29,172 nucleotides of DNA from assembly GCA_003427395.1 (NCBI GenBank), contig BFEA01000481.1, forward strand, positions 307,828 through 336,999, in the 5' to 3' direction. The notes beneath the pieces were generated by a model, which did not search any database, was not told the DNA's origin, and saw only the letters and a program-made list of their open reading frames with translations. Positions 20,138 through 29,172 of the stretch are shown here, one piece after another. Both the position numbers and the translations under genes were made by a program. Source of the DNA: Chara braunii (lineage: Eukaryota > Streptophyta > Charophyceae > Charales > Characeae). Numbering within the stretch: the first letter of the stretch is position 1; every line of letters begins with the position of its first letter.

Positions 20138-20199
20138 TGGCTAATCAGGCCATGCTCACAATTCACAACCCGAAGGCTGAGGTATGGTGGGTTCGAGCC
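20138..20199 (+). other. Pol III A-box/B-box-like pair, possible SINE head
   Basis: TGGCTAATCAGG (20138-20149) fits the A-box consensus with one mismatch, and GGTTCGAGCC (20190-20199) fits the B box but for the last position. The gap of 40 bases suits a tRNA-derived promoter. No acceptor stem can be drawn, so it is not a functional tRNA. No tail was found. Confidence 0.35.
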
Positions 20200-20519
20200 A
20201 TCTTCGTTTGCAGCACAAAGGCTGCACCAAAAGGGAACACGTCATTCCCCCTTGCTGTCCTCTCTCTCCCTCTCTCTCTCCCTCCCCCCCCGCCCCCTTT
20301 CTATTCAGCTTTCAAAACCTTACATCTACCCTTAGGGCTGCGTTCTCTGCGCCCAATAACCCTTTTTAAATCATTTTGTAAAATTTTTGGAGTTGCTAGC
20401 AAAAAAAGGACGTTATAGCTCCCACAAAGGTAATCACAATTAAAGCCTGTAGAATCTGATTAATTACCAAACAAGGGTTGCAAATCACGGATTCCCTCGG
20501 TCAGGTGAGAAGTAGCTCA

Positions 20520-22010
20520 GACCCCCCATGGAGGGGTTGGCTGAAGCACGGGGTCCGGAGGGTGGGGGACCTCTGGATGTGGCAGACCGGGAAAGGAAAA
20601 ATGCAGAAAGAATGTAAGGATGCCTGCGATATTGCCACCTCACAGAATCAACAATGGAAGAACTTATTGAAAGCTTTCCCGTTCAATGGTACGACACGCT
20701 TAGAAAGGGCCCTACCTTAGAAGAAGGGGACTGGGTTGGACTACCTGGTCATGGAACACAAGTAGGCCGTGTGCACATGGTAGACCAAGTGCAAGTACTG
20801 ATTGAATGCCACCACAGGAAAAGGCCAGCTACAAGGGAGCCGACAACCTTTTATCTGGAAAGAGAGACGGGAGGTCTATCGCATTAGAGTGATAGAAGAG
20901 GAGAGGGGTTGGAGGGCTGAATCGGCCAATGACCCGGATTGAGGACCTCCCTTTCGATCCCGACGAGTGAGATGGTCGTGGAAAGGTCGGGAAAAGCTGG
21001 AAAGGAGGGGGAAGGCGAAACCGGTAGCGCTAGTCGCCTTAAAAACTAAGACAGTATACCGAATGCTTAGACCCAAGCGCGGGCTAAGAGATGTGGTAGA
21101 GGACAGATGGCAACGCCATCTCAATATAGATGAAGGCCTGCTCAAACTCATCCAGTGGTTCAGAGAGTATCGAAAATGGTCGGCCAAAATTTCTACCCTT
21201 CAATGGCAAATTGCCCACCGGTGTCTGCCGACCAATGACTGGCTGATTGACCACACGCAGCTGGAACAGCAGGGAAGGGCGCTTCCCTGATCCCGAAGAT
21301 GCCTCCAGAACTTCCCCGGTAAAAAGAGACCTGAGACGGTGGACCATATCTTCCTGCAGTGCCCCGCAACCGTATTATTGTGGCGATGGTGGGACAAGAT
21401 TTGGCGGCATATCGTACCAGGCTTATCATGGCCATGGGACTAGAGGGCCATATTATTGGGACACTGCCCCCAGTTTCGAGGTATCACCTTTGAAGAGAAC
21501 ATGTACTCCCTGGGTAGGCGTTCCATCCTGTAGGTAATATGGTGCAGAAGATGCATTCTGGAATTGGAGGGGGTCAGGGTGGAAGAGGGGGAAGTCATGG
21601 AGCAAATACGGCTACTAGTTCAGCATGAGATAATGACACAATGGCAAATTGTGAAGGAAAAATTGAACCAGACGCACACCAGGGTGGACATTGACAGAGT
21701 TATCTCCCGGTTTTGTGAGGACGGGGTGGGGGGGAAACGGGAGGGCTGGGTGACAAAAGCCAGTTGGACAGCAGACAGGCTGGATCTGCGTCATGAGAGG
21801 CGGCAGGAACGTCAACCGGAGCATCATAGGGAAGAGGGGACAGGACCGCAAGAGGGGCAAAGGGTAGCGTTGGAAATGGATTATTTGCTACACTTGCACA
21901 AATGGACAAGGGTGGACCCCAGGGAACGGTTAAGACCTGCTCAACAATTCACTGATCCTTTTCCCCCCCATCCGTTGACCCTGGAGGAATGTCTGGGGAA
22001 CGGCATCTGA
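20520..22010 (+). pseudogene. LINE fragment C: ORF2 C-terminus with zf-RVT
   Basis: The first part (20520-20960) is a shifted series of frames with WRGWLKHGVRRVGDLW, resembling the region after LINE reverse transcriptase, and SFPVQWYDTLRKGPTLEEGD. From 20967 to 22010 a single frame holds KTKTVYRMLRPKRGLRDVVE, LQWQIAHRCLPTNDWL, ETVDHIFLQCP and LLWRWWDKIWRHI, the landmarks seen in fragments A and B. It is broken by stops at 21288, 21441 and 21531. The last 150 residues are hydrophilic and charged (HERRQERQPEHHREEGTGPQ). Its ORF end at 22010 is the start of a 92-bp tandem repeat. Decay is by nonsense changes in this part and by indels in the upstream part. Confidence 0.82.
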
Positions 22011-22190
22011 TCATCCATATACTTCCGTTGCTCCTGAGTATTTTCCTGGCATAGACTTTATAACTACAGTCAATTTTGAGGTTCGGCGGCGGGGAGATCT
22101 CATCATCCATATACTACTGCTGCTCCTAAGTATTTTTTTGGCATAGACTTCATAACTACAATCAATTTTGAGGATCGGTGGCGGGAAGAC
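22010..22190 (+). repeat. Tandem duplication, period 92 bp, at the LINE ORF end
   Basis: ATCATCCATATACT begins both copies (22010 and 22102), and both continue through GCTCCT(G/A)AGTATTTT, GGCATAGACTT, ATAACTACA and TCAATTTTGAGG. The copies differ at scattered bases. The repeat unit begins at the stop codon of fragment C and forms the start of its 3' UTR. Confidence 0.88.
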
Positions 22191-22384
22191 AGACATGAGT
22201 CTTGGTGCCCCCCGGGTCCAAGATGGCAACTTGTTCTTCCCTCCCAGGCTACCGACGACAGAGTTTCTCTTAAAGATATACGCCCTGCTTAGTATATCCC
22301 CTAAAACCCAGAGCAATCAAAGTTGGCAGCGTCCCAAGTGTTCCAAAAGGTTGCTACACAAGAATTTGATGTATTCAAGGGACG

Positions 22385-22540
22385 TTGGACCCAGTTTCTG
22401 ACAGGTGATGCTCCCCACCAATAGATGGAGTAGCCCACCAGACAAAGCCTCAATCCCGGTGGTTCTCTTACCACCACTGGGACAGAGGCCTTGCACAAGG
22501 GCCTTCAAAAAAAATATAATAATAATAATAATAATAATCT
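22385..22540 (+). other. LINE 3' box, copy C, and A-rich tail
   Basis: TTGGACCCAGTTTCTGACAG, then CTCCCCACCAATAGATGGAG (22385-22430) is the C copy of the shared 3' box. The end is CCTTC, an A8 run and a (TAA)n microsatellite at 22517-22538. The (TAA)n tail suggests a copying slip at the end of reverse transcription. Confidence 0.72.
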
Positions 22541-24260
22541 GGTTAATTGTTTTATGAATCTTTCCAATATCCAAATCACCCAGGGCAATTTGGCATGTGG
22601 TTTACCCGCTTTATGGTAGATAGGGAAAAAAACGGCCTGGACCTTACAATGATGCACGTGGTCATATTTCGTGTGTACGGCATGAAACTCGTCACAATTC
22701 CGCAAGAGAAGAAAAAACTAAACCAACCACCAATATTAGTATAAAGAGTAAGGTCTCTATAAAAGCTTAAGTACCTAATGAATGAAAACTTACATCCCTG
22801 GGATACGAAAAGAAAATTTATACATCAAAAATTCAATTTGACAATCAATATCAAGATCAATACCAGCAAATACATCTTTAAACAATGTTATAGCCCCATG
22901 CAATATGCGACCAAAAAATAAAAAAGTCCAAAGCAAAGATGATCAAATGTGAACCAACCCCTTGGACTACTACGAAAAACTCCGTCTGATTTTAAAGCAA
23001 TGCGATCGAGTTCAAATACGACAAAAATCGGTAACCGGCGAACCCTATGAAAGACTTCATCAGATCCAACGGATCCGGGTTTAGTCTTCGAGGATCCTAC
23101 ATAGACATATGTTGGTTTCCTGCAGATTATGCTCATTACATTCAAGTAAGGTGAACTCGTAGAGAAGCAAAAAAAAGATAAAATTTGTTATTAAATCCTG
23201 CTAATGGAGGTATTTCTGCCAGAGCGTGCATTCCATTGTTTCGAAAAAATGTTCTCAATATTAATATTCAATATACAAGCCATATAATAAGGCCTACTAA
23301 TAGTTGACATAAATATTAGCGTTAAATTAATTTTATAAAAATTAAAAATAAAATAAAATAATTAAAAAAATAGAAAGCAAATTGATCAAATATCATTGAA
23401 CTCAAACTTTTCTTTAAACAAAAAAATTAATTAATCAAACACTTAATTAATCAATAGAGTAAATTAAATAGATACGTAATCACCCCTCAAACCAAGATGA
23501 CGGTTACAATTGCTCACTGATCGATTGTCTACTTACTTTCACAAACTCTCTTTGTTGAGTGACCTCTACCAGCACAAAGTCATTTGCGTATCGTATATAG
23601 CTAAGACGTGGAAAGTTCGCGCCTACCACTTCGTGAAGATTTTTTACCATAATGGAGCGAAGTCGCCAACCCAGACAATATTTTTCAAATGTTCTCTTAA
23701 AAAAAAAAAAAAATCCATCAAGGTTGAAAGATGCATCATCAATCAATGGGGGAAAATGTTTTTCAAGTTGCGGGCAAAACACATTGAAACTGTGAACCAA
23801 ATTTCTTCAGCGTGCTTCTTTTGAATGTAGTGCGATATTTAAGCGCTACTGGATTCCATGACTTTTATGTCATCATAGCTATGAATTTTCGCTCTACTAT
23901 TTTTACAGCGGTCTATATAAGCAATCTGAAATAACTGTTCGTTTTTCATTTCGTATTGTAAGTTCTCGTTGTGTTGAGCCTAAATCGACGGACTTGAGCT
24001 CCTTGATTCATGAATTTCCTCTTGGGAAACCGCAATGAATTTGACTTAGCAAACTGAAACATCTAGGTCGCAGCGTGAGCGTGCCTGCAATGTAGCTCAG
24101 GCGACAACGATTTTTTTTTGTATTTTAATAATTTGGACCAACGCTTACAATTTTTTTCAAGTTGCCTTCTCCTCATCGGGGGACAACCATATATTTTTTC
24201 TTCACCTCACATATTTTTAACTGGCGTTCTGCCATGTCATGGAACATATATTTCTTCCAC
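22541..24260. other. AT-rich island
   Basis: The composition shifts clearly to A and T (for example 23210-23470, with TTAATTAATCAAACACTTAA near 23427). Apart from the reverse-transcriptase scrap at 23504-23800 no gene is recognised. An 85-codon minus frame (23145 to 22888) has no known domain. Origin from organelle DNA or a different element class is possible but not shown. Confidence 0.5.
23504..23800 (-). pseudogene. Reverse-transcriptase scrap with YAND in the active-site motif
   Basis: The minus frame ends with LSYIRYANDFVLVEVTQQRE, closely patterned on the YIRYADDFv block of group II intron / retron-type reverse transcriptases rather than the LINE or gypsy forms. YAND stands at about 23590-23579: the first catalytic aspartate of YADD is asparagine. 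Upstream, RSIMVKNLHEV could be a compressed remnant of the preceding RT block (s..l.NL.Lhe). A poly-T-coded FFFFF breaks the frame further up. About 60 residues at most are RT-like. A decayed organelle intron maturase or an unplaced retroelement are both possible. Confidence 0.5.
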
Positions 24261-24660
24261 TACCTACCTACCAATACTCATAAGGTATTGAAGGGACCGC
24301 TGCAAGCACAGCTTTCTACCTCTCTTCAATGAAGAGAGGTTACCTTTCTCAGTGGATAGAGGTAACGACATTTTTGTCTCTTTGCCCCTAGCGTTTAGGG
24401 TACAGGGTCGGGGCCGCCCGTGGGGCCTGACTAACACAAGGACCGAGAATTTGCCAGTAACTGTGCCTCCCTTTTTATCTTCCCCCACCCCAACCGAGTA
24501 ACCGTAGTGTTTAAAGCCAACACTCTCCCACACACCTCACGCAACCCACTCACACGCGCACTCACACCCATGTTGGTTGAAGACCTTACTCCTATCGACT
24601 GGGAGGATCCATCTGACTATCTCAAGTGGTTGGCACCAAGAGTGTCACAGGAAGCCATGG

Positions 24661-24720
24661 GGATTGAACCCACGATGTACCTGAGGATTGAACCCACGAT
24701 GCACCTGGGGATTGAACCCA
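24661..24720 (-). repeat. 24-bp tandem repeat carrying B boxes on the minus strand
   Basis: GGATTGAACCCACGATG(T/C)ACCTG(A/G) occurs at 24661-24684 and 24685-24708, with a half copy at 24709-24720. Its complement, GTGGGTTCAATCC, contains the Pol III B-box consensus GGTTCRANNCC. Upstream on the minus strand (24760-24721) AGTCCAACACTC and CACTCTTGG look like tRNA-derived SINE sequence. No complete tRNA fold can be made. Plus-strand reading gives a repeated IEPTM peptide with no further support. Confidence 0.65.
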
Positions 24721-24910
24721 CCAAGAGTGTTTTAGAGTGTTGGACTCATCCCAACGCACCTGATCCATCCAGCGTCCAGATGCATGTAGAGTGTTGTGTG
24801 ATGGAAAGAGCCCCAGGATTCTGACTGGGTTGCGCCCGTCATTCGGGGAGTGGTTTTAAGACCACATCGTTAAATGTCCAAAACCTAATGAATCGTCCTC
24901 TAAAACATGT

Positions 24911-25074
24911 GCAGATGCACCTCCGTTTTTTTTTTCTTCTGCATACCCTGAGTACTGCAATGAAGCCCCTCCTCAACCCTCAAAGCAAGCCTCAGAACAA
25001 ATCTGAAGCTGGCCTTTTCGTGCCCCCTATGCGCAGATGCACCTCCGTTTTTTTTTTTTTTTTTTTTTTTTTTT
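24911..25074 (-). mobile_element. Short T-tailed insertion flanked by a 15-bp direct repeat (possible retroposon)
   Basis: GCAGATGCACCTCCG occurs at 24911-24925 and 25033-25047. The first is followed by T10 and a 97-bp body, the second by T27. On the minus strand this is body, A tail and target duplication, as produced by target-primed reverse transcription. A plain duplication of a T-rich segment is the alternative, since GCATAC follows both tracts. Confidence 0.45.
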
Positions 25075-25087
25075 GCATACGCTCGTG

Positions 25088-25280
25088 CAATTGATTGGTG
25101 AGGTTGTAACACCATACCCGCGTCATCACCTCATCACCTACTGCTGCGCTTGTGCAACCATAGGTCCATAGCCGCACACAATGGCCCGTTGAGCTTGCAC
25201 CATCACCTCATCACCTACTACTGAGTTTATCCGACCGTAGCCACGTACAATTGTTTGGTGAGTTTGTAACACCATAGTCG
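25088..25280. repeat. Degenerate tandem repeat, units of about 70-90 bp
   Basis: Units start at 25088 (CAATTGATTGGTGAGGTTG), 25179 (CAATGGCCCGTTGAGCTTG) and 25248 (CAATTGTTTGGTGAGTTTG). The first and third continue TAACACCATA; the first two contain CATCACCTCATCACCTACT. Uneven spacing (91 and 69) indicates indels. Confidence 0.7.
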
Positions 25281-27500
25281 AGTTGTCGAGCGCATCGGCT
25301 CCCGCCTTTTCGCAAAGGCGAGAGTCCTCTCGGCCATGTCACGCAGGAGTTAAACAAAACAAAATCAATAGTCAACTTGAGACGACGCAAAACAACCCCA
25401 CGAGTCGCCGAGATGGCCGCAGTAGCATCATCCTTTCGCCGCTCTAGTTGGGTGCGTCAGCTGTACATCCTGCGGTCCCCTACGATAGGATAGGTTTCCG
25501 CGGGGCATAAGCTTTCCTTCCCTAAGGGGTTGTCACCACCCTTAGGGGCGTATCCCTACCGAGCTACTGACCCACATGCGAAAGCTCTTAACTGCAATCG
25601 CAGAGGTAGGTCGGCCGAGGGCGTTTGCTCGTTCGCTGTAGTATAGATATGCTTGGTTCAACGCCAAGTGGACCCGAACGTCGTTCATTCCTTAGGGCGC
25701 TGATCTCCTAAGTACGAAGCGGATGTGTGACTAGAACGGTTTCAACCAAGCGTGAAACCCCAATTCATCCCAGTCCCTTAAACACACCGTCAAAAGAAAA
25801 TTATAACATCCACATATAATTACATCAAAAGAAATCGACCGTAGTCGACAGGAACATATCTAATCTGAAATAATAACAGAGAGAATTCAAATCTTCATTT
25901 GATACATCCAATAACACAAGATCAAAAACAATCCGACCGCCTCAGGTCGAACACCACAAAACAATCAAACAACCACCAATAAGGAATTGGCTATCGAAAA
26001 TAACATTGATGTTGCCAATATGGTAGTTGGACAACCTCAGTCTTGACTTGATGAGACGCATTGCCAAAGTCATTCATTTCAGCCTACCACCATCCTAAGA
26101 TTATACACGCTCACATCTGTTTCCATCCTTTCTCAATCTTCTTGGATGACAGACTGCTTTGCGAATGATTCTTGATCAGGGGCATTGCTTGAAGTGTTGC
26201 ATGTCTCTCTTTCTAGGAAGTGGTATGGGGTACTCCTCCTCCTCGTCCAAGCACAAGACTCGGATCTCAAAACTCGGGTCGTCTCTACCGAATCGGCAAA
26301 ATACCCCCCCTAAGAACGGTCCACTCTGAGTCGATAACAGGGTCGACTCCTAAAGCAACGAACCCCCGCCCCAAATGCTTCCTAGAGATAGAGGATGTGT
26401 CCACTACAAGTAGCTTTCAGCTATTCTTATCTCTCCTGAATTCGGAGTGGCTTGGACGAAAAGAAAACCAGAGGAGATAAAAAATGAAAATCATTTGGAC
26501 AGATATAGGTAGACAAGGTCATTCAGGATAGAATAGGTAGACTTCAAGAAAAATGCTTGATCAATTTAACTTTGTTTTCCTTATTTAAAATTATTTTTAC
26601 GGCACTCACTGGATTAACCATTTTCAAAATGACAAGTTTTTTTTACAAACAGGCATGTAGTAAGTACAAGGAAGACATTTTTTTTTATCTGTCCCAAATA
26701 GGCATAAATCAAACTCCTTTGTAGACATCCTTCTACCTACCTACACACCAAGCCAAGAAAACAAGTTCAAAAGAAAACAGTACCATCCCAAACTCAATTC
26801 ATACTTTTTGATTCATATGCATGACTCACACAACTTTCCCCTACCTTTTCTTTTGAACATTCAAAATGAACAAGGTTAAGCTAAGTGTGGTTTCACACAG
26901 GTGTGAAGGAAAATCTGAGTCATTCAATTGACTGACCTTGAGTGAAGTCTGGTTCGGCTTACTCGAGAAAGTTGGGTAATATTCCAATCGGAAGAAAATA
27001 ATTGTCGTTGAATATGAAAATATGCGGCCCACATGAAAATACGCGGCTCACAACTTCACAAGTTGTGGTCGTTTCACTGAACGCCGGGCCGTCGCCTTCT
27101 CCAAGTGCCTGATTATACCAAGGTTGGGTCCATTGAGATGTCTGAATGAGATAAACCTCAAAGAGGGTGCTCCCATGATCCAAACCCACGTCGCCCCAAC
27201 ATCCCGGACAGTCCCAACGCAGTCCCCACTGCACCTTCACCACCAAGGATACTCCCTAAACAACCGCAAGTCCACATCGCCTCCCATCACCATGTCCGCT
27301 CACAATAGCCAGCCCAACATGCTTGTCCCAATCTCAAGATCAATCCCACCTGGTCCCAAAATGAGCCCTAGATGGTCCCAATGTCGTCCCACACCATCTC
27401 CCGCAACACCGGATGGTCTGAAACTCAAGCCCACTTGCACTGTGCGTCGCAAAGAAAATAAAGGTGACCCTGGCTAAAAACCGCTTGTGTCGCGAACCCC
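25281..27500. other. About 2.2 kb without a recognisable gene
   Basis: A small perfect hairpin CGCCTTT-TCGC-AAAGGCG lies at 25303-25320, and CCTAAGGG/CCCTTAGG pair near 25523-25548. From 25800 to 27050 the DNA is moderately A-rich. A C7 run near 26305-26312 could be a minus-strand polypurine tract, but no LTR start follows it. From about 27120 to 27420 GTCCCA recurs many times in a C-rich context. No open frame shows a domain. Confidence 0.4.
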
Positions 27501-27653
27501 CGAAAAATAAAGATGTCCTTCCAGCGCAAACCGCAAGCGTTGCAACTCCAACAACCAGTGTTGCGGACACTCACTCCACGATCTCTTCATGTCGTCGGTC
27601 CACGCTCCACTGCACTGTCCCAAATATGCACCAGTGCCACAAAACACATAACG

Positions 27654-28145
27654 GCAGACCATCACTCGTCACGCCATCAATCGGTACCATAGTTGCCCCG
27701 CAACACCACCGCCAGATCACACACACAAAAAACCGCCTCCACTGTGACGCAAAAGATCCGCAGCATTTTCCCTTACAATAGTATCGCCGACGTGCCGCCA
27801 ACCAGACAGCATAATCTCAACAAAAATAATATCGACACCGCCGCCAATTTCGGCAGCATGATTCCACCGGATACACTGTCGTTGTCGCGCCGTTGATCAA
27901 GCACCACCTCCCTACGCTCACATTAAAAAGGATGTCGGCATCGTGCGGCAACCCCGGCAACACCTTCCCATTAAAAAAAAACGCCGCCGAGTCAAAGTTT
28001 CGGCAGCATAACCCCCGGAAAATGTCGCGATTACTGCGCCGTCGGATGGGCAGCATCTCCCCATACACACACAAATTTACGCTGCGCGGTAAATCCGGCA
28101 GCATATCCCCAACGTGTGTCGTTTGCCTCATAGCCTAACCCCCGA
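27654..28145. repeat. Tandem array of about 47-bp units marked by GCAGCATNNCCCC
   Basis: The motif GCAGCAT or a close variant recurs at 27654, 27700, 27760, 27806, 27853, 27901, 27957, 28003, 28050 and 28098. Most steps are 46-48 bp, with two longer ones (60 and 56). Well-kept units read GCAGCATAACCCCC, GCAGCATCTCCCC and GCAGCATATCCCC. Between motifs an A-rich half is followed by a GC-rich half such as GCGCCGTCGG. Weaker units probably continue left to about 27500. A frame shift between units (47 is not a multiple of 3) and stops argue against coding. Confidence 0.78.
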
Positions 28146-28859
28146 CGCAACCTATCAGTCGCGGCACCAACGCGGAGGTGGGGCAGTGAGCTCCGAACCT
28201 CGGCTATGGATGCCCCCCTTCTCCTCTTCCAATTCTCTGCAGACCTCCATTCTTCTCCACCAGCAGCACTTCCTCCTCTCCAGCAGCACCGCCCCTCTAC
28301 AGCAGCATGTAGCAGCCAACCAGCATTCACACAAGTGAATGCCCCAACAGCACTGCCACAAGTGTGAGGCTGCTGGTTGGGAAGCTGGCTTTTATAGCCA
28401 ACCGAAGGCAGGTGGGCAGCTCCTTTGCCCACAGCCAGGCAAAATTTTGACAGGGCTCCTGACCCTTGATTTGAATCAATGGGTAGGAGTTTTGTGCCTT
28501 GGTTTCCCCCTAGGGAGACCAAGGTCATCAGTTCCTAAGAGTACCTGGTTGTTTTCCCAGGCCAGGTACTTCAAGAAATGGTTGTACTCAGCCATTTCAA
28601 GACTGCAGATTCAAATGAATAGAAGCAGTCCCATCAGCCCCTAGAACCTTCTAGGGGCTGCACTGTTCTACGATCGTGGCCACATACGTGGCAGTTACCC
28701 CCTTTTTTTTCCTTTACTTCCTTTTTTTTTTCCTATCTACCCCCTCGGGGCAGCTTGTTTTCAAAAACGAGCAGCCACCACTTAGTATTTTCGCAGAGTC
28801 GAACTAGAGTAAAGTTCAGAGGGGTTTGTCTCCCGCTGCCTGCGCCCGCATCTCGGCCG
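28146..28859. other. Spacer with GCAGCA clusters and a palindrome
   Basis: GCAGCA recurs closely at 28260-28330, possibly related to the array on its left. Two T-rich runs occur at 28703-28733. No gene is recognised; the 165-codon minus frame (28528 to 28031) overlaps the array and is judged spurious. Confidence 0.4.
28635..28660. other. Palindrome with 12-bp perfect arms
   Basis: CAGCCCCTAGAA (28635-28646) and TTCTAGGGGCTG (28649-28660) are exact complements separated by CC. Neither a T run nor a gene is near enough to call it a terminator. Confidence 0.88.
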
Positions 28860-29130
28860 CATAGGCGCCTGATACAGGCGCACGGTTCTTGAGATTTCTT
28901 TCTCTCCCTCTCTCTGAGCCCCGACGGTCGCGACCGTTTGTGAGTAGAGGGTCCCTTGTAACTCAAGTACAAGGGTTCAAGACCCGCGCCCGAACATAGC
29001 CACGTTTCGCAGCAGGTTCGTTCAACTTGCCCCTCCACAGATCGCAACAGCAACTCGTTCGACCAAACGAACGGGTGTGTCCAAAACGAAACAAAAAAAA
29101 GAAAAAAAAAAAAAAAAAAATCTAAAAAAG

Positions 29131-29172
<42 letters not shown>
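28860..29172 (+). mobile_element. SINE-like end with B box and long A tail, running off the window
   Basis: GGTTCAAGACC (28974-28984) matches the Pol III B-box consensus at every position. It overlaps a perfect hairpin, CCCTTGTA (28953-28960) with TACAAGGG (28968-28975), loop ACTCAAG. GGGT (28949-28952) and ACCC (28982-28985) can close an outer stem. About 100 bases later an A-rich tail begins (29091) and continues to the window end, broken only by a few G, T and C. A tRNA-derived head followed by a short body and A tail is SINE architecture. No clear A box was found; the left end is a guess. Confidence 0.45.

Noticed and set aside
24721-24780. A functional tRNA gene on the minus strand
   Set aside because: Only B boxes and a loose D/anticodon-like segment are seen; no acceptor stem or cloverleaf can be drawn.
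26304-26312. Minus-strand polypurine tract
   Set aside because: No TG LTR start or pol sequence adjoins it.
27654-28145. CRISPR array
   Set aside because: The repeated part is only about 7-13 bp and variable, spacing is minisatellite-like and the setting is eukaryotic retroelement DNA.

Overview
The window reads as repeat-dominated nuclear DNA of a eukaryote, most likely a plant or streptophyte alga. I base this on plant-type Ty3/gypsy chromoviruses, several LINE 3' ends with zf-RVT tails, long A/T tails, MITE-like elements, microsatellites and scattered single N bases. The style of the gypsy and LINE proteins reminds me of charophyte (Chara-like) genomes, but that is an impression I cannot confirm here. 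I recognise no intact host gene, tRNA, rRNA, operon or CRISPR array.

Layout. At 1-1.9 kb lies the 3' end of a plus-strand chromovirus: integrase, chromodomain, polypurine tract and the start of an LTR. At 3.0-5.6 kb lies a decayed minus-strand gypsy pol, with its own polypurine tract and LTR on the left and a second, oppositely oriented copy of the same LTR family abutting it on the right. A fold-back MITE sits at 6.76-6.94 kb. A minus-strand gypsy gag-protease remnant spans 7.25-9.5 kb. No gene is recognised from 9.5 to 12.25 kb. Three LINE C-terminal fragments follow: A (12.3-13.6 kb, plus), B (16.35-17.6 kb, minus) and C (20.5-22.5 kb, plus). A separate LINE-like 3' end is at 13.8 kb. Between them are a 394-bp TA-flanked MITE (18.92-19.32 kb), a ~205-bp tandem duplication (19.69-20.06 kb), and long poly-T and poly-A tracts. 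From 22.55 to 24.25 kb there is an AT-rich island holding a reverse-transcriptase scrap with a YAND motif on the minus strand. The right end holds B-box repeats, a ~47-bp tandem array (27.65-28.15 kb) and a SINE-like A-tailed end running to the window edge.

There is no evidence of a cooperating gene system. The window is a layered graveyard of class I elements plus a few small non-autonomous DNA elements. The most interesting signals are structural: a conserved box shared by the 3' ends of all four LINE fragments (duplicated in one of them), the two MITEs, the inverted LTR pair, the ~47-bp array and the RT scrap.
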